In this document: piece by piece, positions 1 through 5,961 of the stretch | Layout: the number at the start of each line of letters is the position of its first letter | How positions within the stretch are numbered: the stretch's first letter is position 1 | Source: Egerieimonas sp900552095 | GTDB lineage: Bacteria; Bacillota; Clostridia; Lachnospirales; Lachnospiraceae | Length of the DNA: 9,508 bases | Direction of reading: 5' to 3' | Assembly (NCBI GenBank): GCA_902469965.1 | Contig: CABREP010000069.1 | Span: forward strand, 1 to 9,508 | The notes under the pieces: model-generated | The model's database searches: none | What the model was told of the DNA's origin: nothing | The model's input: only the letters and a program-made list of their open reading frames with translations | Translations under genes and position numbers: made by a program

Positions 1-1236
1 GCGGACCTGTCCGTTTCCATAAATAATATATTTGGTTGTCGTCAGAGCCAGAAGTCCCATAGGCCCCCTTGCGTGCAGTTTCTGCGTACTGATCCCAATC
101 TCAGCCCCATAGCCAAATTCAAACCCGTCCGTAAAACGGGTCGATGCATTGACATAAACCGCTGCCGCATCCACTTCCTCCAGAAACCTCTGCGCGTTGG
201 TATAACTCTCAGTAATGATCGCCTCCGAATGTCCCGTATTGTATTTATTAATGTGATCAATTGCTTCCCCGATTCCGGACACGGTCTTAATGGAAAGAAT
301 ATAATCCAGATACTCCCGTCCCCAGTCCTCCTCTGCAGCGGGGATACAGCCGGGAATTTTTTCACAGACCTCTTCATCCCCGCGGATCTCCACCTGCTTC
401 TCTTTCAGTTTTTCTCCCAGAACAGGAAGCAGCTGCTCCTTCACATTCCGGTGTACCAGAAGAGACTCGCAGGCATTGCAGACGCCCACCCGCTGGGTTT
501 TGGCATTCAAAATGATATCCACCGCCATAGACAGATCCGCTCCCTCATCCACAAAGATGTGGCAGTTACCTGTTCCCGTCTCGATCACAGGAATCGTACT
601 GTTCTCCTTGACAGTCCGAATCAGTCCGGCGCTCCCCCTGGGAATGAGTACATCCACATACGCGTTCAGCCGCATAAACGCCTTTGTTGTCTCCCGGGAA
701 GTATCCGTGATCAGCTGAATCGCATCCGGATCTGCCCCTTCCCGTTCAAGAGCTGCCCGCAGACAGCTGACAATCGCCATATTAGAATCCAGCGCGTCAC
801 TTCCGCCTTTTAAGATCACCGCATTTCCCGTCTTAAAGCACAGTCCGAAGGCATCTGCCGTCACATTGGGACGGGCTTCATAAATGATTCCGATCACACC
901 CAGCGGAACTCTCTTCTGACCGATCAGAAGGCCATTGGGTCTTTTCTTCATCTGTATCACTTCTCCCACCGGGTCTTCCAGATCCGCCAGCTGACGAAGT
1001 CCTTCCGCCATCTGACAGATCCGCTCCCTGGTGAGCAGCAGACGGTCCAGCAGTCCCGGCGTCATCCCGTTTGCCCTTCCCCGTTCCATATCCTGTGCAT
1101 TTGCCAGCAGAATTGTTTCACTGTTCTCACACAGATCTTCCGCCGCCTGACGGAGGATCCGGTTTTTCGCCTCCGTATCCATAATCCGCAGAAGCGGTTC
1201 GGCCTTGCGGGCATTTTTTCCTATCGTCTCCAGCAT
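1..1236 (-). CDS. proA: Glutamate-5-semialdehyde dehydrogenase (gamma-glutamyl phosphate reductase), 3' end cut by window
   Basis: It reduces gamma-glutamyl phosphate to glutamate-5-semialdehyde with NADPH, the second step of proline synthesis, in the cytoplasm. I translated it by hand from ATG 1236 and found 412 uninterrupted codons reaching base 1. Visible signatures are an aldehyde-dehydrogenase-type region (IIYEARPNVTADA at 117-129, LKGGSDA 142-148), the catalytic-cysteine segment TQRVGVCNAC (247-256, likely nucleophile C253) and the ending GPMGLLALTTTKYI (391-404). The family is about 410-420 residues long, so only the stop and perhaps a few residues lie outside. The start is fixed by a strong Shine-Dalgarno, AAGGAGG, seven bases before the ATG. 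The gene begins 14 bases after the cyclo-ligase stop, so it is almost certainly cotranscribed with proB upstream. Identity is near certain from conserved blocks. Confidence 0.97.
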   Translation of the reverse strand, partial: MLETIGKNARKAEPLLRIMDTEAKNRILRQAAEDLCENSETILLANAQDMERGRANGMTPGLLDRLLLTRERICQMAEGLRQLADLEDPVGEVIQMKKRPNGLLIGQKRVPLGVIGIIYEARPNVTADAFGLCFKTGNAVILKGGSDALDSNMAIVSCLRAALEREGADPDAIQLITDTSRETTKAFMRLNAYVDVLIPRGSAGLIRTVKENSTIPVIETGTGNCHIFVDEGADLSMAVDIILNAKTQRVGVCNACESLLVHRNVKEQLLPVLGEKLKEKQVEIRGDEEVCEKIPGCIPAAEEDWGREYLDYILSIKTVSGIGEAIDHINKYNTGHSEAIITESYTNAQRFLEEVDAAAVYVNASTRFTDGFEFGYGAEIGISTQKLHARGPMGLLALTTTKYIIYGNGQVR

Positions 1237-1250
1237 TCCTTCTCCTCCTT

Positions 1251-1805
1251 TTATTTTCTGTAATAAACGGTTTCTTCTGTTACGATCAGATCCGGACTGA
1301 TATCCGTCTCTTCTCCGGGAACTTTGGGAAGAATCTGGAAAGAAAAAGCAACAGCCACTTTTCTGTGCGCCGTATTTTTTTCCAGATACCGGTCATAGAA
1401 CCCTCCCCCGTATCCCACTCTTTTGCAGAAGGGATCAAAAGCGACCCCCGGCATGATCATAAGCGCATCGGGGCAGTCGGCGGGAACCCCTCTTTCCGGC
1501 TCCGGAATCCCGAAATAACCTTCTTTTAGCTGACCATAATCCTCCAGCAGATAAAAGGTCATATTCTTTCCCTCCACCTTCGGGACAGCTACTTTTTTCC
1601 CCGCCCGCCAGGCCGCCTCTATCACAGGGCGCGTCTCCACCTCATGATTATAATCTATGTAAGTATAAATACAGGAAGCCTCCTGAAATTCCGGCAGTGC
1701 GACCACAGTTTCGGCAATTTTTTGGCTGGCTTCCCTGAGAAAGGATTCCTTCGCCGCCTTTCTTCTGGCGGCAATCTCCCTTCTAATGGCTTTTTTTGTT
1801 TCCAT
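1251..1805 (-). CDS. fau: 5-formyltetrahydrofolate cyclo-ligase
   Basis: It converts 5-formyltetrahydrofolate to 5,10-methenyltetrahydrofolate using ATP, returning a stored or inhibitory folate to the one-carbon pool. The 184-residue product has the basic N-terminus of the family (KKAIRREIAARR at 4-15) and the signature FDPFCKRVGYGGGFYDRYL (123-141), which includes the glycine-rich nucleotide and Mg-binding loop. MPGVAFD (118-124) precedes it. Length is typical (about 180-200). The frame is open upstream to an ATG at 1853, but ATG 1805 has GGGAG six to seven bases upstream and matches where family members begin, so I chose it. This start lies inside the last 23 bases of the DUF896 gene in another frame, suggesting coupled translation. 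proA follows after 14 bases. The folate enzyme has no obvious biochemical reason to sit between proB and proA. Confidence 0.95.
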   Translation of the reverse strand: METKKAIRREIAARRKAAKESFLREASQKIAETVVALPEFQEASCIYTYIDYNHEVETRPVIEAAWRAGKKVAVPKVEGKNMTFYLLEDYGQLKEGYFGIPEPERGVPADCPDALMIMPGVAFDPFCKRVGYGGGFYDRYLEKNTAHRKVAVAFSFQILPKVPGEETDISPDLIVTEETVYYRK

Positions 1806-2004
1806 ATTTTTCTCCCAGATTGGTGATCGTACCATCTTTTTCCTGAATATCAATATTGTCCAGCTGACTCCTCAGATTCATGCGGATCACCGCGATATAC
1901 TCCTGGCGCAGTTTTGCCTGCTCCACTTTCTCCTCATCAGAAAGCCCGACCGTCTTCGCTTTCCGTGCCAGCTCGTTAATTCTTGCAATTTTTTCCTCGT
2001 TCAT
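1783..2004 (-). CDS. DUF896 (UPF0291/YnzC family) small cytosolic protein
   Basis: This 73-residue protein of unknown function belongs to the DUF896/YnzC family common in Firmicutes. The recognisable pattern is MNEEKIARINELARKAKT followed by GLSDEEKVEQAKLRQEYI, and a C-terminal half with VIRMNLRSQLDNI then DGTI. Members are about 65-80 residues; the Bacillus YnzC structure is known as a helical hairpin, consistent with the charged helical N-terminal half seen here. No signal peptide or membrane segment is present. A strong Shine-Dalgarno (AGAGGAG) stands before the ATG, and the start is 11 bases after the proB stop. The 3' end overlaps the cyclo-ligase start by 23 bases. The neighbouring Pro and folate enzymes do not explain its role. 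Family assignment is from sequence pattern; function remains unassigned. Confidence 0.9.
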   Translation of the reverse strand: MNEEKIARINELARKAKTVGLSDEEKVEQAKLRQEYIAVIRMNLRSQLDNIDIQEKDGTITNLGEKYGNKKSH

Positions 2005-2015
2005 ACGCTCTCCTC

Positions 2016-2858
2016 TTAGATCTTTCCAATATAATCAATCAGATAAAACTCTTCTTTCAAATGTGCCCGAAAAAGGGTTCCGTAATTCCCCCCGTCCAGG
2101 ATACGGTGAATGATATGGAAATCCCCACCGTTGGCAATGATCATATCTGCGCCGGCGCTGGTGGCAATCTCTGCGGCATGCAGTTTGGTGGCCATGCCTC
2201 CCGTCCCTACCTTACTTCCCGTACTGCCCTTTCCCATTTTCAGGAAATGATCATCCAGATGTTCCACCACATCGATGAAGCGGGCATCCGGGTTATGGCG
2301 CGGGTCATCTGTATAGAGGCCATCGATATCCGAGAGCAGGATCAGAAGGTCCGCCCCGATAAGAGCTGCCACCACGGCAGAAAGATTGTCGTTATCACCG
2401 AACTCGATCTCATCTGTTACAATTGTATCGTTTTCATTGACAATGGGAATCACACCCAGGTTTAAAAGTTCATAAAAAGTATTTCTGGCATTTCGCCGGT
2501 TCAGGTCATTGGTCATCGTAAACTTCGTCATCAGTACCTGACTGGCCACCTGGTTATACTCTGCAAACAGTTTCTGATAAATCATCATAAGCCTTGCCTG
2601 CCCCACTGAAGCGCAGGCCTGCTTCAGCGAGAGGCGGGACGGCCTTCCCTCCAGGTGAAGCGTGTCTTTCCCCACCATGATAGCCCCGGAAGATACCAGC
2701 ACCACATCCTTCCCCTGATTTCTCAGATCCGCCAGTTCTCTCACCAGAACCTCCAGTTTGATCAGATCCAGATTACCTGTATCCGGATGGGTCAGGGAGG
2801 AAGATCCTATCTTGATCACAATTCTTTTTTTATCTTTTAAATGTTCTCTTGCGTCCAT
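2016..2858 (-). CDS. proB: Glutamate 5-kinase, short form without PUA domain
   Basis: It phosphorylates glutamate to gamma-glutamyl phosphate, the committed and usually proline-inhibited step of proline synthesis; the product passes to ProA. The amino-acid-kinase fold is clear: RIVIKIGSSSL at 12-22 with the ATP-contacting lysine K16, the VLVSSGAI loop, QVLMTKFTMTND, the substrate-binding VNENDTI, LSDIDGLYTDDPR, and GTGGMATKLHAAEIA near the end. The protein is 280 residues and ends soon after the kinase domain, whereas the Escherichia coli enzyme (about 367) carries a C-terminal PUA domain; this one lacks it entirely. GAGGG six bases before ATG supports the start. It is the first gene of the unit running through proA, with a promoter candidate about 50-80 bases upstream. 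Confidence 0.96.
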   Translation of the reverse strand: MDAREHLKDKKRIVIKIGSSSLTHPDTGNLDLIKLEVLVRELADLRNQGKDVVLVSSGAIMVGKDTLHLEGRPSRLSLKQACASVGQARLMMIYQKLFAEYNQVASQVLMTKFTMTNDLNRRNARNTFYELLNLGVIPIVNENDTIVTDEIEFGDNDNLSAVVAALIGADLLILLSDIDGLYTDDPRHNPDARFIDVVEHLDDHFLKMGKGSTGSKVGTGGMATKLHAAEIATSAGADMIIANGGDFHIIHRILDGGNYGTLFRAHLKEEFYLIDYIGKI

Positions 2859-2878
2859 TTTTATCCCTCATCTGTTAT

Positions 2879-2903
2879 AAAATCAGACTGTCCCCGAACA
2901 GCC
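2879..2903 (-). terminator. Weak stem-loop with short U-run between the BofC-like gene and proB
   Basis: On the transcribed strand GGCTGT (2903-2898) can pair with ACAGTC (2891-2886) around a six-base TCGGGG loop. The stem is six pairs including one G-U. TGA and then TTTT follow (2882-2879). This could be a weak terminator for the upstream genes, or, if the promoter at 2910-2938 is used, a stem-loop at the extreme 5' end of the proB transcript. The stem is short and the U-run is only four bases, so either reading is tentative. Confidence 0.3.
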
Positions 2904-2909
2904 GTCTTT

Positions 2910-2938
2910 ATTTTACTATACTCTCTCCTGTTTGTCCA
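2910..2938 (-). promoter_or_regulatory. Candidate sigma-A-type promoter for proB-DUF896-fau-proA
   Basis: Reading the minus strand, TGGACA (2938-2933) and TAAAAT (2915-2910) are separated by exactly 17 bases. Each hexamer matches the vegetative consensus (TTGACA, TATAAT) at five of six positions. Transcription would start near 2903, giving a leader of about 45 bases before proB. It sits in the longest gap in the window and directly ahead of the proline genes, which supports it. I see no T-box or known riboswitch in so short a leader. Confidence 0.5.
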
Positions 2939-2943
2939 ATCCT

Positions 2944-3297
2944 TCAGCTGGAATAATTTTCAAGAAAGCTGTAAAGAGCCCGGCTGCCCTCCAGCATCTT
3001 TCCATTTTTCAGTTCCTCCCTCAATTCTCCCGGAAAAGAATCTGTCCGGATCCCCGTCACCTCATAGAGCGTGCCGTCCTCCAGATAAACATTTACGTAC
3101 CCGTTCTCTTCCTTTGCAATATAGCGCAGCGCGAGGTTTCCCTCCGCAGCCAGAAACTGTCCTTCGCTTTGCTGAATTTTCTGTTCGATCAGTTCCTTCT
3201 GTCTTTTCTCCTCCGACAGATAAAAACTTTTTCCGTATCCCCAGGCCAGGACCGCTGCCGCACAAAGAAAGCCGATACCATAGCGGACTTTTTTCAT
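2944..3297 (-). CDS. Small membrane-anchored protein with BofC C-terminal-like domain
   Basis: This is a 117-residue protein with a basic N-terminus and one hydrophobic stretch (about 7-21), acting as an uncleaved anchor or signal peptide. A charged, probably coiled-coil segment follows (28-45). The C-terminal half has YIAKEENGYVNVY (59-71), then a T-G-I-R turn, SFPGELREELKNGK and the ending LYSFLENYSS, which resembles the BofC C-terminal domain annotated in Clostridia. In Bacillus, BofC is a forespore-made protein that restrains SpoIVB signalling to pro-sigma-K. Whether this one does so is inference; the Bacillus N-terminal BofC domain is not evident. Start ATG 3297 has AAAGGAGTGA upstream at good spacing. 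It lies 47 bases after the DUF3048 lipoprotein gene. Alternative: a generic exported hypothetical protein. Confidence 0.7.
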   Translation of the reverse strand: MKKVRYGIGFLCAAAVLAWGYGKSFYLSEEKRQKELIEQKIQQSEGQFLAAEGNLALRYIAKEENGYVNVYLEDGTLYEVTGIRTDSFPGELREELKNGKMLEGSRALYSFLENYSS

Positions 3298-3320
3298 AAA
3301 GAAATCACTCCTTTTTGCTA

Positions 3321-3350
3321 TAGTATCAGCCTGATCCTCTTCTTTTATTC
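3321..3350 (-). promoter_or_regulatory. Candidate forespore (sigma-G/F-like) promoter for the BofC-like gene
   Basis: On the minus strand GAATA (3350-3346) fits the sigma-G -35 pattern GHATR. After 18 bases GATACTA (3327-3321) matches the -10 pattern CATnnTA except at its first base. Transcription would start just before the AAAGGAG ribosome site of the BofC-like gene. Bacillus bofC is a forespore gene, which makes this attractive, but the match is short, AT-rich and overlaps the stop codon of the preceding gene, so chance is a real possibility. Confidence 0.25.
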
Positions 3351-4460
3351 AATTACCACATCGTCTGCATAATCATTCAGAACAATATCTACCCAGGTGC
3401 GGCCGGGATTCAGGGTGATCTCCTGACCGGAAGCATCATAATAATGCGTCACGCCCCACTGACTGTCCTTCTTCCAGGTAATGTCAACTGCTTTTCCGTT
3501 TGTGATATATTTTCCCGCTCCTCCGGAAATGGTATCAATGTTCAGATAACCATTTTCATCATAAGGCTGCCAGGGTGAATACTGTAAAATAATATTTTTA
3601 CAGGTCAGCTGCTCCCCGGTATTGCCATCCACATGAGGCTCGTCATACTGGAAACGGTAATAGACCTCTTCCTCCGCATTGTAGGTAAAATAGGGATGCT
3701 GGCTCACATACGGGATCTTCACCGTGCTGGCCGTCTGACCATCCGCCAGATCTACCCGTTCTCCCACCGGAACGAACTGATAATATCCCTCGTAGGCAGG
3801 ATCATACGCCGTCTCATAGCCGTAAGCCTCAATTCCCGCCTGCAGCATGTCATAATTAGTAAACACATTGTGAGGTGCCTGACGGTCATCGGAACGATAA
3901 TAAGTAATGCCGTCCCCATACTGCTCCAGGCCGCTTAAATTATCTACTTCCTCAGAATCCAGGTAGGGCACCGCATAAACTGCCTGCCCGTAATGTGCAT
4001 AGATCGCATTGAATCCCATCGCATAAGAAATAAAGTAGTCACGGCAGCTTCTGACCGATCCGATCCGCTCCTCATCCTGATAGTCCTCAAAGATTCCCAT
4101 AAGACGGGAGATACCGCCTTCTGCCGGCGCTTCATAAATGACACCTGCCCGGTCAATGCCGCACTGCGGCAGGGCGCCGTAAATATTATTCAGCATGATG
4201 GCCACAGGCCGCTTCCGCCCGATTTCCTCTGGAACGTATTCTCCGGTAAGATAACTCTTTACCATCCCTTCCGGGATCACCTCTCCGCTGCTGACCGGCT
4301 CTACCACATCCGGTTCCTGGGTAGGCTCCGCAGCCGCCTCCTGGGTGGGCTCCACAGTGGGAATCGGCGTAGGCTCAGCATCCTTCTTTTTGCCGCATCC
4401 GGAAAGTGCAAGCACCATACCAGAACACAAAAGTCCCATCATCCAGTATTTCCGTTTCAT
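3345..4460 (-). CDS. DUF3048 domain lipoprotein (YerB-like)
   Basis: This 371-residue protein is predicted to be exported and lipid-anchored. A basic N-terminus (MKRK) and hydrophobic core end in lipobox LSGC, with C22 as the expected lipidated residue. Residues 27-54 form a low-complexity Thr/Pro/Glu linker containing two EPTQE copies. The DUF3048 N-terminal domain follows (about 80-215: RPVAIMLNN, GVIYEAPAEGGISR, IGSVRSCRDYF, NAIYAHYGQ). The DUF3048 C-terminal domain (about 240-365) ends with W-K-K-D, GQEITLNPGRTWVDIV. Bacillus YerB is the best-known relative and has no firm biochemical role that I can state. Its ATG overlaps the ybeY stop by one base (TAATG), indicating coupled expression with ybeY. 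The BofC-like gene follows after 47 bases. Family assignment is strong, function open. Confidence 0.92.
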   Translation of the reverse strand: MKRKYWMMGLLCSGMVLALSGCGKKKDAEPTPIPTVEPTQEAAAEPTQEPDVVEPVSSGEVIPEGMVKSYLTGEYVPEEIGRKRPVAIMLNNIYGALPQCGIDRAGVIYEAPAEGGISRLMGIFEDYQDEERIGSVRSCRDYFISYAMGFNAIYAHYGQAVYAVPYLDSEEVDNLSGLEQYGDGITYYRSDDRQAPHNVFTNYDMLQAGIEAYGYETAYDPAYEGYYQFVPVGERVDLADGQTASTVKIPYVSQHPYFTYNAEEEVYYRFQYDEPHVDGNTGEQLTCKNIILQYSPWQPYDENGYLNIDTISGGAGKYITNGKAVDITWKKDSQWGVTHYYDASGQEITLNPGRTWVDIVLNDYADDVVIE

Positions 4461-4969
4461 TATTCTGTTCCTCCCTGTCTGGTAATTTTTAATATCTGAA
4501 GAACGGCCTCCTGCTTTTCTTCCATGACTGCCGCCTCCTCCTCTTCCATATGATCGTATCCCAGAAGATGAAGCATACTGTGGGCAATCAGAAATGCATA
4601 TTCCCGTTTCTCGCTGTGTCCGTATTCCAGCGCCTGTGCCCGCAGCCGCGGAATAGATATCATCATATCGCCCAGGAGCAGTTCCCCGGTATCCGGATCA
4701 AAACAGTCTTCCTGCTCTTCCAGAATCCCATAATCCGCCGGCGCTTCATAATCAACCGCCGGAAATGACAGCACATCTGTCGGACGGTCGATCCCGCGGA
4801 ACTCCCGGTTTACCCGATGGATTTCCTCATCTGTCGTCAGCACCAGATCCACCTGGGCCTCATAGGGGCAGCGCTCCTCATCCAGGACAGCCTCCACCAC
4901 CATCTCAGCTACTGCCTGCGGGTCAAAAGGCAGCTGATATTCCTGTTCATCTTCAATGAGTACGGTCAT
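4460..4969 (-). CDS. ybeY: Endoribonuclease YbeY (rRNA maturation factor)
   Basis: YbeY is a single-strand-specific metal-dependent endoribonuclease implicated in 16S rRNA 3'-end maturation and ribosome quality control in the cytoplasm. The 169-residue product shows the zinc-binding H-x3-H-x5-H motif as HSMLHLLGYDH (H130, H134, H140). It also has the conserved RPTDVLSFP (62-70) and LLGDMMIS (98-105). An acidic stretch of about 25 residues between those blocks looks like a lineage-typical loop. The frame extends six codons upstream to ATG 4987 inside phoH. I prefer ATG 4969 because the family typically begins just before a conserved hydrophobic strand (TVLIEDEQ), and GGTGAGGAG precedes it; the choice is uncertain. 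It lies right after phoH, as in many Firmicutes, but the pgpH gene that separates them in Bacillus is absent. Confidence 0.95.
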   Translation of the reverse strand: MTVLIEDEQEYQLPFDPQAVAEMVVEAVLDEERCPYEAQVDLVLTTDEEIHRVNREFRGIDRPTDVLSFPAVDYEAPADYGILEEQEDCFDPDTGELLLGDMMISIPRLRAQALEYGHSEKREYAFLIAHSMLHLLGYDHMEEEEAAVMEEKQEAVLQILKITRQGGTE

Positions 4970-4974
4970 TCTCC

Positions 4975-5961
4975 TCACCCATTCCATCTGATCCTGCCCT
5001 TTTCCTTTTTCTCATAATCTTCATAGGCCTGTACAATTTTCTGAACCAGGGGATGACGCACCACATCTTTGCTGGTCAGCTCACAGGCAGCGATCCCATC
5101 TACTTTTTTCAGCACCTGCAGAGCCACCTCAAGGCCGGATTTTGCACTGGCCGGAAGATCTTTCTGAGTGGAATCTCCCGTGATAATTACTTTGGAACCA
5201 AACCCGATCCGGGTCAGAAACATTTTCATCTGCGCCGGCGTAGTATTCTGCGCTTCATCCAGAATAATAAATGCATTGTCCAGCGTACGTCCTCTCATGT
5301 AAGCCAGCGGAGCCACCTCAATAAGGCCTTTTTCCATATTTTTCATAAAAGATTCCGCCCCCATGATCTGATACAGGGCGTCATAAAGGGGCCGGAGATA
5401 AGGATCCACCTTGCTCTGCAGATCACCGGGCAGAAAACCCAGTTTTTCTCCCGCCTCGATGGCCGGACGGGTCAGAATGATCCTTCCCACCTCATCATTG
5501 CGGAAAGCAGTGATCGCCATGGCCATGGCCAGATAAGTTTTTCCGGTCCCCGCAGGTCCCACTCCGAAAACAATCATATTTTTCCGGATCGCATCCACAT
5601 AATTTTTCTGCCCCAGAGTCTTGGGCGTCACAGGCCTGCCCCCTATGGTATGGCAGATACAATCCTTATCGATTTCCGCCAGACTGGCACTGCTCTCCTC
5701 CATGACAAGCCCCAGGGCATAATTCACATTCTGCTCCGTAATAGAACTTCCTCTCTTAGCCAGCTCCAGCAGCTGCCCGATCACCTTTTCTGCCTGACGG
5801 GCTCTCCCTTCTTCCCCGACGATCTTCAAAAGCCCGTCCCGGGGAATCAAAGTCACCTGAAGCGCCCGCTCTATCTTCTTCGCATGGGCGTCAAACTGGC
5901 CGAAAATACTGCCCGCATGTTCCGTGGGCAGTTCTGCCAGAATCTCCACAATCTTACTCAC
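4975..5961 (-). CDS. phoH: PhoH family ATPase
   Basis: PhoH is a cytoplasmic P-loop ATPase that often neighbours ybeY and is linked, on genomic and some biochemical grounds, to RNA metabolism. The 328-residue product has an N-terminal domain with FGQFDAHAKKIE (20-31) and a small KH-like region. The ATPase core follows: Walker A GPAGTGKT (135-142), RIILTRPAIEAGEKLGFLPG (160-179), AYMRGRTL (220-227), Walker B FIILDEAQN (231-239), and the sensor-like ITGDSTQ. Length is typical for the Firmicutes form (about 320). The start is GTG, overlapping the yqfD stop as GTGA; AAGGA lies about ten bases upstream within yqfD, so translation is probably coupled. Its last residues reach six bases from the chosen ybeY start. 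Confidence 0.97.
   Translation of the reverse strand: MSKIVEILAELPTEHAGSIFGQFDAHAKKIERALQVTLIPRDGLLKIVGEEGRARQAEKVIGQLLELAKRGSSITEQNVNYALGLVMEESSASLAEIDKDCICHTIGGRPVTPKTLGQKNYVDAIRKNMIVFGVGPAGTGKTYLAMAMAITAFRNDEVGRIILTRPAIEAGEKLGFLPGDLQSKVDPYLRPLYDALYQIMGAESFMKNMEKGLIEVAPLAYMRGRTLDNAFIILDEAQNTTPAQMKMFLTRIGFGSKVIITGDSTQKDLPASAKSGLEVALQVLKKVDGIAACELTSKDVVRHPLVQKIVQAYEDYEKKEKGRIRWNG

Noticed and set aside
73..813. Plus-strand open frame of 246 codons opposite proA
   Set aside because: proA is intact on the minus strand through this entire stretch with conserved catalytic blocks, so the plus frame is a shadow.
1806..1853. Longer 200-residue form of the cyclo-ligase starting at 1853
   Set aside because: The added residues run deep into the DUF896 gene, do not look like the family N-terminus, and the ATG at 1805 has a proper ribosome site.
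2859..2943. T-box or other riboswitch ahead of proB
   Set aside because: The gap is only 85 bases, has no T-box-like conserved block and only one short hairpin.
4307..4360. Imperfect DNA repeat in the DUF3048 lipoprotein gene
   Set aside because: It encodes two EPTQE units of an ordinary low-complexity linker after the lipid-anchored cysteine; typical of lipoproteins and not a mobile or regulatory repeat.
4970..4987. Alternative ybeY start at ATG 4987
   Set aside because: It adds six residues inside the phoH end and places the conserved first strand later than usual; not excluded, since AGGA lies four bases upstream of it.
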